62,222 nucleotides of DNA from Streptomyces palmae (GTDB taxonomy: Bacteria; Actinomycetota; Actinomycetes; Streptomycetales; Streptomycetaceae). The notes under the pieces are model-generated. The model saw nothing but the letters and a program-made list of their open reading frames with translations, ran no database searches and had not been told where the DNA came from. The stretch's first letter is position 1. Every line of letters begins with the position of its first letter. The stretch is taken from positions 1 to 62,222 of the forward strand of contig NZ_SRID01000004.1 of NCBI RefSeq assembly GCF_004684805.1, written 5' to 3'. Position numbers and translations under genes: made by a program. Of the stretch, positions 50,325-59,660 are shown piece by piece.

Positions 50325-51671
50325 CTAGACGGCAGCCTTGGGGCGCGCTTCCGACGTCCGCGGCTCCGCCGCCTCCCTGGGACGGCGCCGCGTCCGCTCG
50401 GCGCGCACCACCAGTTGGAACGCGCCGAGCAGCACCGCGGTCGCCAGGGCGCTGTGCCAGAGCAGGGCGTCCAGCCGTCCGGCGGAGAGGTAGGCGCCCA
50501 CGGCGACGGCCGCCAGGGCGCACACCGCGCGGTCCACGATCGACTCGACCGACAGAAGCGTCGCCCGCGGGGCGTGGTCGGGCACGGCGTCGTTGACCAG
50601 CTTGCGCTGGATCGGGTACGCGAATCCGGCGGCGGCGGCGAACAGGCAGAGCAGGACCACGACCGTCCAGGACCCGCCGAGCGTGATGCCTGCCAGGGTG
50701 CCCGCGAGGGCGAGGCTGAGCACGGACACCCAGGCCACCGGGGAGAGCCGGCGGCCGAGCCACTGGGGGCGCGCCGAGCCCACGGCCTCCGCCACCGTCA
50801 TGGCGGCGAGCACCCCGCCGTGTGAGGCCTCGCCGATGCCGTGGTCGAGCAGGATCGGCTGGAAGAGGTTGACCTGGCAGATCCTGGACAGCGTGAACAC
50901 AGCCACGCCCTGCACCATCACCAGTGCCAGCCACGGCGAGGAGGCGAGGCAGCGCAGCGCGGCCTTCGCCTCGCCCGGCGAGCCGCCGCGCCCGCGCTTC
51001 GCGGCCCGGCCCCTTCCCGCGCGGCCCGGCGTGTCCGTACGCCGCGCCCCGGCGGGGACGGCCGCGCGGGGCAGGGCCATGACGCAGGCCAGGGAGCCTG
51101 CCGCGCTGAGGGCGCTCAGGACGTACGGCGCGGGATGGGCGAGGGCCATCAGCGGACCGACCAGTGGCCAGCACACGACCTTCGCGGCCAGTCCGAGCGC
51201 CCGGGCCGTGCCCTCCGCCCTCAGGTAGTGCTCCTGGCACCCCTCGGCACGCAGCCCGTCGTACAGGTAGGCGCTGGCCGCTCCCGAGGTGAGCGAGCGG
51301 CCGGCGGCGATGGCGAGGAAGTGGACCAGGAATCCGGTGTACGAGGCGCTGAAGACCGGGGCGAGATTCGCCGCGGTCATCACGACGGCGCCGGCCCGCA
51401 GGCAGTTGCGGGTGCCGATGCGGTCGGCGATCAGCCCGGTCGGGATCTCGAAGAGGCAGAAGGCCACATAGTAGATGCTCTGGATGCCGAAGATCTGCCC
51501 GTCGGAGAGTCCGGCGTCCTTCTGGTAGGCGTAGAACACCGGCATCCACCACAGCAGGTTGAACAGGAGCTGGAAGCCGTAGTTGAGCCGGATGATGCGA
51601 CGGGCCGTGTCTGTCAGGGAGGTGGCCGCGGGCCGCCCGGCGGCCGCGGGGCGCGGGAGGCGGGGGCTCAC
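50325..51671 (-). CDS. MFS transporter, probable exporter of the ATP-grasp operon
   Basis: A 448-residue 12-TM major facilitator: LNYGFQLLFNLLWWMPVFYA at TM1, FEIPTGLIADRIGTRNCLRA (motif A) and AGRSLTSGAASAYLYDGLRA in the N half, then a Gly/Arg-rich loop (RTDTPGRAGRGRAAKRGRGG) and LSRICQVNLFQPILLDHGIG in the C half. The GTG at 51671 overlaps the stop of the upstream PEP-synthase-like gene by GTGA, which fixes the start despite a longer frame. As the last gene of the three-gene operon it may export a small peptide-like product; that is inference. Confidence 0.86.
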   Translation of the reverse strand: MSPRLPRPAAAGRPAATSLTDTARRIIRLNYGFQLLFNLLWWMPVFYAYQKDAGLSDGQIFGIQSIYYVAFCLFEIPTGLIADRIGTRNCLRAGAVVMTAANLAPVFSASYTGFLVHFLAIAAGRSLTSGAASAYLYDGLRAEGCQEHYLRAEGTARALGLAAKVVCWPLVGPLMALAHPAPYVLSALSAAGSLACVMALPRAAVPAGARRTDTPGRAGRGRAAKRGRGGSPGEAKAALRCLASSPWLALVMVQGVAVFTLSRICQVNLFQPILLDHGIGEASHGGVLAAMTVAEAVGSARPQWLGRRLSPVAWVSVLSLALAGTLAGITLGGSWTVVVLLCLFAAAAGFAYPIQRKLVNDAVPDHAPRATLLSVESIVDRAVCALAAVAVGAYLSAGRLDALLWHSALATAVLLGAFQLVVRAERTRRRPREAAEPRTSEARPKAAV

Positions 51672-53680
51672 AGCGCGTAGGGGCGGATCTGGACCAGGCG
51701 GAAGCCGCCCTGGTCGGTCAGCAGCCACTCGATGTCCAACGGGCCGTCCACCTCGGGCGCGCTGAAGTGGGACTGCAGCAGCCGCCCGGTCAGGGACAGG
51801 TCCGCGAGCCGGGCCCGCGTGGCGGCGGGAAGTCCCTCGCTCGAGGAACCGAGGGCGACGGTGCGCCCGCCGCCCTCGACGGTGTTGTAGAGGTACTGCT
51901 GCGGAAGGGTCTCACCCTCGACGACCTGTTCGGGCGAGCCCGGCGAACAGTTGAGGTAGACGTTGCGGAAGTCCTCGCGCCGGGTCGGGTCGCAGGTCAC
52001 CAGGACGCCGCCGAGCGCGGCCGGGACGTACACCTGGATGATCACGCCCATGTACGTCTCGTCCAGGGAGATGCCCACCTGGTGACGGAGCCGTACGCTG
52101 CGCGGGGAGAGCAGCGAGGCCCACACCTGCCGCACGGCGTCGAGGAGTTCACCGGTGCCGCGCACGGCGGTGACGGAGTCGTAGACACCGGCCGCGGAGA
52201 AGCCCGGGAGGTCCTCGGCGTTGGAGGACGAGCGCACCACGAGCCGGCCGCCCGCGGCGAGCGGGGTGTGGCAGGCCCGCGTGATCTCCTGGGCGACGGG
52301 GTCGGGCATCGGGGTGTGCCGGATCAGGTGCTGGAGCTGCAGGCAGAGCGAGTCGAGCACCGCGGCGGCGTCGAGTTCGAGCGCCATCTTCAGCTTGCCG
52401 ATGCCCTGCTGGAGCGCGGGGGAGGAGGTGAGGAAGCGGTGCATCAGGGAGAACGGCAGGGCGACACCCTCGGGGGCCTCGACGGTGTCGGCCACGAAGG
52501 AGGCCGCGGCCGCGCGGAGTTCCACGGCCGAGGGCGCGCGCAGGCCGAGCCGGGCCGCGAGGTGTCCGTACAGGTTCTCCCGCGGCGGGCGGGGGCGGCC
52601 GTAGAACGCGGTGAGGTCGGCGGTGCGGCTGTCGAGCACGTGGTGCAGCTCCCCGAGGTTGGCCGCCTTGGTGCCGTAGCGGTCCCGGTCGGCGCTGCGC
52701 AGCCGGTGCAGGGAGAGGACGGGCGCGTCCTCCAGGAACGGTGGTTCCAGCCGGATGCGCTGCTGGTGCCAGGCCGGGGCCCGCAGCTCCGGAACCTCTG
52801 CCAGCCGCTCCAGGACGATCTCGTCCTCGCACACCCGGTAGCGGACCCAGGCGCCGTCCAGATCCTCCTTCTCCACGAGCTGTTCCAGGTCGCGGATGAT
52901 CGCGTTGGGGATGCCCCACCCGGAGGCGAGGACGTTGGTGTGGGAGAGCGGCGTGATGGGCATGGTGTTGATGAATCCAGCCACTCTCTGCACGCTGTCC
53001 GGCAGGCAGGGCATGGCGACGATGTCCGACCAGCCGAGCCCGCCTGCCGCTGCCTCGTACTCCTCGACGGTGCGGAAGTGGTGCAGCCGGCCCGTCGCGT
53101 CCCCGGGGTTGAGCGGCGTGCGGGTCCTGGTGCCGAAGAGCTGGTGGCTGAGAATGCGCGGCACCCGCTGCTCGCTGATCGCGGCGAGTTCTTCTTCCTG
53201 GCCGTGATTGGCCGGCTTGAGCAGGAGCGGCAGCCTGCCGTCGACGCGCTCGCGGACGAAGGAGTAGAAGAACTCCAGCAGCTCCCCGTGCATGGTGTCG
53301 GCCTCGGTCGTCTCCAGCACGAGGAAGGTGCGCTCACGGCCGTCCACGTCCTCGTCGGTGTGCAGGGAGAGCACCCCGAGCAGGAAGCGGCGTCCGGGGT
53401 CCATGTAGACGGACGCGTTGAACTCGTCCAGCGCGGAGTCGAGTTCGGCGACCTCCATGCCGAGGACACGGGTGGCGATGTAGTTGACGTGGAAGGGGTG
53501 CACGGCCGTGTCCAGCAGGTGCCAGGTGGACTCGGCGCGGTCGACGACGACCTTGAGGTACGGGTGGCCTGCCAGGACCCCGGAGAGTGTGCGGAACAGC
53601 GGCAGCGAGAGGTTCTCGCCGACGACCGTGCGATCGGTCGCGGGTTCCGCGATGTCGGTGGGGAGAGAGACGGTGCTCAT
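51668..53680 (-). CDS. PEP-synthase-like ATP-dependent phosphotransferase
   Basis: A 670-residue protein whose C-terminal half (about residues 330-670) is a pyruvate/PEP-dikinase N-terminal-type ATP domain: DRYGTKAANLGELHHVL, GGRLVVRSSSNAEDLPGFSA with AGVYDSVTAV, YMGVIIQVYVPAALGGVLVT and GPLDIEWLLTDQGGFRLVQI with RPYAL. The first 300 residues are a domain I do not recognise. No phosphohistidine swivelling domain with T-x-G-G-x-x-x-H is present, so it cannot run the normal PEP synthase cycle alone. ATG at 53680 overlaps the ATP-grasp stop. Related domains occur in peptide-like antibiotic clusters; a substrate-phosphorylating role is inferred. Confidence 0.78.
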   Translation of the reverse strand: MSTVSLPTDIAEPATDRTVVGENLSLPLFRTLSGVLAGHPYLKVVVDRAESTWHLLDTAVHPFHVNYIATRVLGMEVAELDSALDEFNASVYMDPGRRFLLGVLSLHTDEDVDGRERTFLVLETTEADTMHGELLEFFYSFVRERVDGRLPLLLKPANHGQEEELAAISEQRVPRILSHQLFGTRTRTPLNPGDATGRLHHFRTVEEYEAAAGGLGWSDIVAMPCLPDSVQRVAGFINTMPITPLSHTNVLASGWGIPNAIIRDLEQLVEKEDLDGAWVRYRVCEDEIVLERLAEVPELRAPAWHQQRIRLEPPFLEDAPVLSLHRLRSADRDRYGTKAANLGELHHVLDSRTADLTAFYGRPRPPRENLYGHLAARLGLRAPSAVELRAAAASFVADTVEAPEGVALPFSLMHRFLTSSPALQQGIGKLKMALELDAAAVLDSLCLQLQHLIRHTPMPDPVAQEITRACHTPLAAGGRLVVRSSSNAEDLPGFSAAGVYDSVTAVRGTGELLDAVRQVWASLLSPRSVRLRHQVGISLDETYMGVIIQVYVPAALGGVLVTCDPTRREDFRNVYLNCSPGSPEQVVEGETLPQQYLYNTVEGGGRTVALGSSSEGLPAATRARLADLSLTGRLLQSHFSAPEVDGPLDIEWLLTDQGGFRLVQIRPYAL

Positions 53681-55086
53681 GCGGGGACTCCCTCGGGCCG
53701 CGGCGCGGTGGACGCGGACTGGGCTACGGCGCACTCGGCGGGCGGCAGCACCCTGGGCAGCGCGTCTATCAGCGTCGTGAAGTCGCGGAGCACGGTGCGC
53801 GCGTCGGGGGCCGAGAGCAGACACAGGGCCGCCATCGTGTTGGCCCCGCCGGCAGGGTCGTAGACCGGCACGGTGCTGCCGTCCGGCAGTGAACTCTCCG
53901 GTACCACCGACAGAGTGCTGCCCTCGCTCAGCGTGACGGTCGCCCGCACCGCGGGGAAGTCCCACACCCGGCGGTCCCGCCAGGCCTCGCCGTGGCCGTC
54001 CACCGCGAGGACCACGAGGGAACCCGCGGCGCCTCGCGCCTGCTCGGGGCCCAGGGCACGCTCGGGCCAGTCGACCGGGCGGCCCAGGAGGTGGTCCACG
54101 AGCATGCCGACGAGGTCGAGTCCGAAGACCTCCTCGATCTGCGGGACGGTCATCGCGCCGCCGAGCCGGGCGGCCGTCTCGATCAGCCACATGCGTCCGT
54201 CGGCGCCGAGCTTGATCTCGGTGTGCGTGCCGCAGTCGCGCAGGCCGAGGGCGTCGACGGCGTCCCGGGCGAGGGCCACGACGCGGTCCTGGAGGTCCGC
54301 GGGAAGTAACGCGGGGGTGATGCCGGCCCGCTCGGTGAACGGCTCGATCGTCGGCATCCGGCCGCTGACGCAGACCGGACGGAAGACGCCGCCCGCCACG
54401 ACGCCCTCGACACTGACGTAGTCGCCCCAGCCGGGCTCGTCGAACCACCAGGCGGCCTCGCCGGTCACGATCTCCTCGACCACGTAGTGCGCGTCGGCCT
54501 CGGCCACATGCAGTTCGGCGAAGCCCAGCTGGGCGGACTCGGCCATGGTCGCGCGCGAGCGCCGCCACGCGGCGTCGGCCTCCTGCGGGGAGCCGATGAT
54601 CTGGTGGGCGGTGGAGCCCGCGCTCCAGGCCGCTTTCAGCAGCATGGGGACGGGCAGGGTGGCGGCGGCCTTGTGGAGGTCCGTCTCCGTGGTGACGGGG
54701 TGGAACGCGGGCTGCGGCAGGCCGTGCCGATGCCAGGTCTGCCGCATCCGCCGCTTGTCGCGGGCGAGCGCGGCGGCGCCTCCCGCCCCGGGGAGGCCGA
54801 GCGCCTCACACGCCTCGGCGACGGCCACGACCGCGTACTCGGAGAAGGTGAGAACGGCGTCCGCGCCCACGGCTTCGGCCCGCGAGACGATCAGCGCGAC
54901 CAGGTCGGACCGCTGCGCTTCGGTCGGCCTCATGACCGAGGCGCACAGACTGCCCGCGGACGCGGCGACCGCCGGCGGAAGCTCGCTGAGCGCCAGCAGG
55001 TGCACGTCCGCTCTCGCCGCCGCCCGCGACAGGACATGGCCGAGCGGCGGACCACCCTTGGCGTGCACCAACAGCACTGTGCTCAC
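53677..55086 (-). CDS. ATP-grasp ligase (peptide/amide-bond forming type)
   Basis: A 469-residue carboxylate-amine ligase of the ATP-grasp superfamily. It begins STVLLVHAKGGPPLGHVLSR, has the A-domain DKRRMRQTWHRHGLPQPAFH, the ATP-loop lysines in LPVPMLLKAAWSAGSTAHQI, and the metal-binding end MWLIETAARLGGAMTVPQIE with E-x-x-x-R-x-G-G. Members join amino acids or similar units via acyl phosphate. It is the first gene of a three-gene coupled operon with a PEP-synthase-like enzyme and an exporter. The arrangement recalls dipeptide antibiotic units such as bacD/bacE, but the substrates are not recognisable. Confidence 0.86.
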   Translation of the reverse strand: MSTVLLVHAKGGPPLGHVLSRAAARADVHLLALSELPPAVAASAGSLCASVMRPTEAQRSDLVALIVSRAEAVGADAVLTFSEYAVVAVAEACEALGLPGAGGAAALARDKRRMRQTWHRHGLPQPAFHPVTTETDLHKAAATLPVPMLLKAAWSAGSTAHQIIGSPQEADAAWRRSRATMAESAQLGFAELHVAEADAHYVVEEIVTGEAAWWFDEPGWGDYVSVEGVVAGGVFRPVCVSGRMPTIEPFTERAGITPALLPADLQDRVVALARDAVDALGLRDCGTHTEIKLGADGRMWLIETAARLGGAMTVPQIEEVFGLDLVGMLVDHLLGRPVDWPERALGPEQARGAAGSLVVLAVDGHGEAWRDRRVWDFPAVRATVTLSEGSTLSVVPESSLPDGSTVPVYDPAGGANTMAALCLLSAPDARTVLRDFTTLIDALPRVLPPAECAVAQSASTAPRPEGVPA

Positions 55087-55471
55087 GGAAGTTCGTCTCC
55101 TATCGAATCGCTGTGTCTTGTCCGGGGCGTCGAGAAGTGGCCCGGCCCCGCTGCACGACCGGTCGGCCCGGCTCGACCGGGCCCCGGGAGCAACCCGCGT
55201 AGAACGCGACGGGGTGCTGGCGGCGCATTCAAGAGAAGCAGACGGTGGACCCCGGAAACGCCCCCGGAGACGACCGCGCGGTCAGGCAAATGCCTGAGTC
55301 CCAGCCCTCTTCGGATGAGGAGGGAGGTTCTGGGGCCACATCTGGCGAGTTGTGCGGGGATGCGCTCACGCGCCGCGGTCGGCCGATAACCGAGCATGAG
55401 TGGGTCCGGCCCGGGATAGGCATCGCCACATCACCTTCCGCCGGCTGGCAGCACCCAGAGGAAAGGCAGTT
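55087..55471. other. Divergent regulatory region
   Basis: About 385 bases between the ATP-grasp operon (minus) and the PAS-LuxR gene (plus). I see no clear gene; CGGTCGGCCGAT with a following ACCG at 55376-55393 is a partial palindrome that could be a LuxR-family binding site. Confidence 0.35.
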
Positions 55472-56767
55472 GTGGACGATTCCGGTCTCAGAGCACTCCT
55501 GGAGCACCTCCCCGTGTGCTGGTGGGAGGCCGACGAACGGTCGCGCGTGGTGGAGTGGGGCGGCAGTGCCTTCGCCGACCTGTCCACCGCGCAGCGCTTC
55601 GTCGAGCGCGCGCGCCAGGAGATGTCCGCTCCGGGGCACCCCCTCGACGAGGATCACCGCCTGGTCCGGTTCGACGGCCGAACCTTCCATGTGCGCCGGC
55701 CCCCGGGCGAGAGCCCGGACCACGGCCGCACCCGCGGGCTGGCGGTGGAGACCGGCACCCAGCCGGGGGGCGGCCGCCGGTACGCCGCCTTCGCGGAATT
55801 CGCCGACTTCGCCCCGGCCGCGGCCTTCCTCCGCGACCGCGACGGCCGCTACTTATGGGCCAACCATTCCTACGCCCACCTCTACGGCACCACACCGGAG
55901 CGGATCGTCGGCAGCCGTATCGAGGACCTTGACACCCCCTCCGACGCCGCCCAGTTCCGCGCCCTGGACCAGGAGATACTCCGCCGGGGGAAGCCGGTAC
56001 GCCACCATCTGAGCTATCACCGCGCGGACGGCAGCACGGGGCAGGCGGCGGGCCACCGCTTCCCCGTCCAGGAGAGCGGCGAGTCCTGCGTGGCCGGAAT
56101 CTATGTGGACATCACCGAGCACGCCCGGGCGATGGACCAGCGCCGAGAGGCCGAGGAGCACCTGAAGGCACTGCGCGACCACAGCGGCCTGCCCTGCGCG
56201 CTGCTCTCGGTGGGCGGTCGTATCGAACAGGCCGGCACGGCCACCGCCGAACTGCTCAGGACACGCCTGTCCGACCTCATCGGCCGCCGCGCCCACACCC
56301 TGCTCGCCGCCACCCCCGACCTCCGCCCCCTGCGCCTCGCCTGGGAGGGGCTGATCACCCGCCGCATCAGACGGGCGGAGACCTCCGCCGTGCTCCTCGA
56401 CGCCCAGGGACGCCAGCGCCGCACGCGGCTCCACCTGGCCACGGTGAACGGGCCCGCCGGCCGGGTCGCACACGTGTGGGCCGTCGTCACCCACCAGGGC
56501 ATCGCCCACGAGGCCCACCCTCCGCTCACCGCCGCGCAGATCCGCATCCTGTCCCTCCTGGCAGGAGGCAGCACCAACGGCGAGATCGCCGCCTCGCTGG
56601 GGCTCTCCCGGCAGACGGTCGACTACCACCTCAGCCGGCTCCGAGCCCTGCTGGGCGCCGCGACCAGGCCCGCCCTCGTCGCCCGCGCCTACGTCCTCGG
56701 GATCCTCGGCCCCCACGCCTGGCCCCCGCGCCCGGCCACGGGAGGATCTTCCCGCCATGTCGGATGA
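55472..56767 (+). CDS. PAS-domain LuxR-type regulator
   Basis: A 431-residue transcription factor. A short N-terminal PAS-like part starts LRALLEHLPVCWWEADERSR; a second PAS (about residues 110-220) has FLRDRDGRYLWANHSYAHLY and GTTPERIVGSRIEDLDTPSD; a third PAS-like unit follows; the C-terminus holds a LuxR helix-turn-helix (AGGSTNGEIAASLGLSRQTV then DYHLSRLRALLG). GTG at 55472 has AGGAAAGG upstream and is preferred over the ATG at 55400. Being divergent from the ATP-grasp operon, it is a candidate regulator for it. The signal could be redox or a small ligand. Confidence 0.86.
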   Translation: MDDSGLRALLEHLPVCWWEADERSRVVEWGGSAFADLSTAQRFVERARQEMSAPGHPLDEDHRLVRFDGRTFHVRRPPGESPDHGRTRGLAVETGTQPGGGRRYAAFAEFADFAPAAAFLRDRDGRYLWANHSYAHLYGTTPERIVGSRIEDLDTPSDAAQFRALDQEILRRGKPVRHHLSYHRADGSTGQAAGHRFPVQESGESCVAGIYVDITEHARAMDQRREAEEHLKALRDHSGLPCALLSVGGRIEQAGTATAELLRTRLSDLIGRRAHTLLAATPDLRPLRLAWEGLITRRIRRAETSAVLLDAQGRQRRTRLHLATVNGPAGRVAHVWAVVTHQGIAHEAHPPLTAAQIRILSLLAGGSTNGEIAASLGLSRQTVDYHLSRLRALLGAATRPALVARAYVLGILGPHAWPPRPATGGSSRHVG

Positions 56768-56864
56768 ATACCGGCTCCGGTGGCTCCGGTACCGCAGCGG
56801 ACCCGTACGGCTCCGGTCGCCTCCCCGTTCGAAGGGGTTACCAGGGCCCGCCGGAGGCTCCATA

Positions 56865-58442
56865 GTGCGTTCCATGACCGACATCGACACGCGGGAAGAG
56901 AACGACACCGCACAGCTCGTGGACGCGTGGCTCGCCACCTACGCCGACGCGAGTGCCGACGCCGCCTGGCTGCTGTGCGACCGGCATCCGGCCGAGCGCA
57001 TCGCGTTCACCTTCGTCGGACCCGATCTGACCGGCACCGACCTGACCTTCGGTGAACTCTCCGAGCGTTCCCGTCGGCTCGCGAGTCTGCTGCGTGCCCG
57101 GGGCGTCGGCGCCGGTGATCGCGTGGCGGTGCTGATGGGCAAGCGCCCGGGCCTCATCGTCACGCTCCTCGCCCTGTGGCGGCTGGGCGCCGTGCATGTG
57201 CCCCTGTTCACCGCGTTCGCCCATGGTGCGATCGCGGTTCGTGTCGAGGGCAGCGGCGCGCGACTGCTCGTCACGGAGGCTTCCCAGCGGACGAAGGTGG
57301 AGGGCATCGCCGGGCTCGACGTCCTCGAGATCGAGGGAATCGAGGCATCCCTCGCCGGCGTCGAGCCCCTGGTGGACCGCGTGGCCGTCGGTGGGGACGG
57401 ACAACTGATCGAGATCTTCACCAGCGGCACCACGGGCAACCCGAAGGGCGTGCCGGTTCCGCTGCGCATGCTCGCGGCGGCCGAGAGCTATCTGCGTTTC
57501 TCCCTGGACCTGCGTGCGGAGGACGTCTACTGGAACGCGGCCGATCCGGGCTGGGCCTACGGGCTCTACTACGCGCTGCTGGGCCCGCTCGCCGCGGGCC
57601 GGCGGGCCTTGCTGAGCACCGCTCCCTTCTCCGCCGCGCACACCCTGGAGGTGATGCGCGCGTTCGGGGTGACGAACTTCGCGGGGGCACCGACGATGTA
57701 CCGGGCCCTGCGTGCCGTCGGGGTACCAGGACGACTCCGGCTCCGCCGCGCGTCCTCGGCGGGGGAGCCGCTCGACCCGGACCTGACCGAGTTCGGAAGG
57801 GAGGTGCTCGGCGTCGGGATCCGGGACCACTACGGCCAGACCGAGCTGGGCATGGTGCTGTGCGACCACTGGCACCCGTCGATCGCCCGCGATCCGGTGC
57901 CCGGGTCCATGGGCCGCCCCCTGCCCGGCTTCGCCCTCGGGATCGTCGACGGCCAGATCGCTGTCGACACCGGGAACAGTCCGTTGGCGTGGTTCTCCGG
58001 ATACGTGGGCGACCCTCGCCTGTCGCGGGACCGGTTCACCCCCGACGGCCGCTGGTACCTGACGTCCGACCTCGGGCGTCGGGACGACGACGGCAACTTC
58101 TTCTTCCGGTCCCGCAGTGACGACGTCATCCTGGCGGCCGGCTACCGGATCGGGCCCACAGACGTCGAGAACGTGCTCCTGCGGCACCCTGCGGTCCGTG
58201 AGGCGGCGGTTGTCGGACGGCCCGACCCGGACGGGGTCAGGGGCGAGCAGGTGGAGGCCTTCGTGGTCGTCGCCGACGGCGTCACCGCCGACGACGAGCT
58301 TGCCGACGCGCTCGCGCGGCACGTGCGGGACACCTACTCCAAGCACGCCTACCCCCGGCGGGTCCACTTCGTCGGGGAACTGCCGAAAACTCCGAGCGGC
58401 AAGCTGCGGCGCTACGTCCTGCGCCAGGCATCCGTCGATTAG
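56865..58442 (+). CDS. Acyl-CoA synthetase (AMP-forming), benzoate/aryl-CoA ligase-like
   Basis: A 525-residue adenylate-forming enzyme. Motifs: IEIFTSGTTGNPKGVPVPLR (ATP loop), NAADPGWAYGLYYALLGPLA, DHYGQTELGMVLCDHWHP, YLTSDLGRRDDDGNFFFRSR, SDDVILAAGYRIGPTDVENV and TPSGKLRRYVLRQ with the C-terminal Lys. The W-A-Y-G-L-Y-Y stretch resembles medium-chain and benzoate-type ligases. The GTG at 56865 has GGAGG seven bases upstream, better placed than for the ATG at 56874. It follows the PAS-LuxR gene by about 100 bases and could be cotranscribed. The acid substrate is unknown. Confidence 0.86.
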   Translation: MRSMTDIDTREENDTAQLVDAWLATYADASADAAWLLCDRHPAERIAFTFVGPDLTGTDLTFGELSERSRRLASLLRARGVGAGDRVAVLMGKRPGLIVTLLALWRLGAVHVPLFTAFAHGAIAVRVEGSGARLLVTEASQRTKVEGIAGLDVLEIEGIEASLAGVEPLVDRVAVGGDGQLIEIFTSGTTGNPKGVPVPLRMLAAAESYLRFSLDLRAEDVYWNAADPGWAYGLYYALLGPLAAGRRALLSTAPFSAAHTLEVMRAFGVTNFAGAPTMYRALRAVGVPGRLRLRRASSAGEPLDPDLTEFGREVLGVGIRDHYGQTELGMVLCDHWHPSIARDPVPGSMGRPLPGFALGIVDGQIAVDTGNSPLAWFSGYVGDPRLSRDRFTPDGRWYLTSDLGRRDDDGNFFFRSRSDDVILAAGYRIGPTDVENVLLRHPAVREAAVVGRPDPDGVRGEQVEAFVVVADGVTADDELADALARHVRDTYSKHAYPRRVHFVGELPKTPSGKLRRYVLRQASVD

Positions 58443-58552
58443 GTCCTGTCCGGTCGATCACGCTGCACAGATCGTCTTCCTCGCCTACGCGCCATGTCGG
58501 CTGCCCCGGTCGCAGGACCGGCCGGGGCTTTCGCGACAACAGCCGGGCCACC

Positions 58553-59014
58553 TCAGTCCAGGCAGAACTCGTTGCCCTCCGGATCGGCCATCACGATGAA
58601 GCCGGCGCTCATCGGGGGAGCGGGCTCGTGGCGACGTACCCGCGTCGCTCCCAGCGCGACGAGCCGGTCGCACTCGGCCTCCAACGCCGCCATCCGCTCC
58701 TCTCCCCGCAGCGCGGGAGCCGCCCGGACGTCGAGGTGGACGCGGTTCTTGGCGACCTTGCCCTCCGGCACCTGCTGGAAGAACACTCGTGGGCCGTGCC
58801 CGTCCGGGTCCTCGATGGCCGATCTCGAGTTGCGCTGCTCTTCCGGTACGCCGACCCGCGCGAGGAAGTCGTCCCAGGCCGCCAGCGGGTCGGCGCCCTC
58901 GGGCAGGTCCACCCCGGGCGGGCCGGGGTGGACGTAGCCCAGTGCGTCGCGCCAGAAGGACGACAGCGCCCGCGGATCATGGGCGTCGAAGGTGATCTGG
59001 ACGTGGCGGCTCAT
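58553..59014 (-). CDS. VOC-family (glyoxalase/bleomycin-resistance-like) protein
   Basis: A 153-residue protein with two beta-alpha-beta-beta-beta units of the VOC fold: HVQITFDAHDPRALSSFWRD then ALGYVHPG at the start, and VAKNRVHLDVRAAPALRG with GFIVMADPEGNEFCLD at the end, the latter with the family's D-P-x-G-N-E-F/x-C motif and metal-site Glu. Overlaps the DinB gene by four bases (GTGA/ATGA style), so they are cotranscribed. Function unknown. Confidence 0.86.
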   Translation of the reverse strand: MSRHVQITFDAHDPRALSSFWRDALGYVHPGPPGVDLPEGADPLAAWDDFLARVGVPEEQRNSRSAIEDPDGHGPRVFFQQVPEGKVAKNRVHLDVRAAPALRGEERMAALEAECDRLVALGATRVRRHEPAPPMSAGFIVMADPEGNEFCLD

Positions 59015-59598
59015 CGGGTGGCTCCGTTCGGCGCGGGCTGCGTGTGCCGGTAGAGGTCGCGCAGCAGACAGACCTCGGACAGGTGGTGGATCAGCTCGCG
59101 GTGGATGTGCAGCACCAGATCGGCCATGGACGCCTCGGGGAAGGGCTCCTTCTCACCGATGGGGGCCCGGAGCCCGGCGTCGCCGAGGCCGCGTACCCCG
59201 GCCAGCCAGATGTCGAGCTGGGCTTCGAGCTGGTCGAGCGCGGTGGCCGCGCTGCCGGCGTACTCCCAGCTCTCGTACGACGCCGCCGGCGCGCCGAAGT
59301 GCGCCGCGTTGCGCGTGGCGAGCACGCCGACGATGACGTGCCCGAGCCGCCAGGCGATCGTGGTGAAGGCCGCCGGGACCGGCTGCGGAATGGCGAAGTC
59401 GATGGTGAAGTCCCCGGCGCCCGCCTGGATGGGCGCCGTCGAGCTGCCGCGCGGCCCTACGCTCCAGGCGTCCGGCACCGGGGACCAGAAGTACTCGTCG
59501 TCGGTGAGGCCGTCGAGCCGGGGTCGGAGCTGATCGTTCCAGTGGGCCTCCCACTGCTCGCACAGCGTCCGGTTCCAGTCGAGTTCGTCTGTGTTCAT
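59011..59598 (-). CDS. DinB-like four-helix protein
   Basis: A 195-residue DinB/YfiT-type protein: LCEQWEAHWNDQLRPRLDGL then TDDEYFWSPVPDAWSVG near the start, AWRLGHVIVGVLATRNAAHF with the first metal His, and DLVLHIHRELIHHLSEVCLL with the C-terminal H-x-x-x-H pair. These bind a metal and some transfer thiols. The ATG at 59598 begins the operon with the VOC gene; both are divergent from a WYL regulator that probably controls them. Confidence 0.86.
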   Translation of the reverse strand: MNTDELDWNRTLCEQWEAHWNDQLRPRLDGLTDDEYFWSPVPDAWSVGPRGSSTAPIQAGAGDFTIDFAIPQPVPAAFTTIAWRLGHVIVGVLATRNAAHFGAPAASYESWEYAGSAATALDQLEAQLDIWLAGVRGLGDAGLRAPIGEKEPFPEASMADLVLHIHRELIHHLSEVCLLRDLYRHTQPAPNGATR

Positions 59599-59619
59599 GG
59601 AGCCACCCTGACACCTCAG

Positions 59620-59638
59620 GCGGACAGGATCGGTCCGC
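59620..59638. promoter_or_regulatory. Possible WYL-regulator operator
   Basis: GCGGAC (59620-59625) and GTCCGC (59633-59638) are exact inverted repeats around a 7-base spacer, placed midway between the divergent DinB and WYL genes, which are only 62 bases apart. Confidence 0.35.
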
Positions 59639-59660
59639 TATTTCTGGCATGGTGGGTGGC

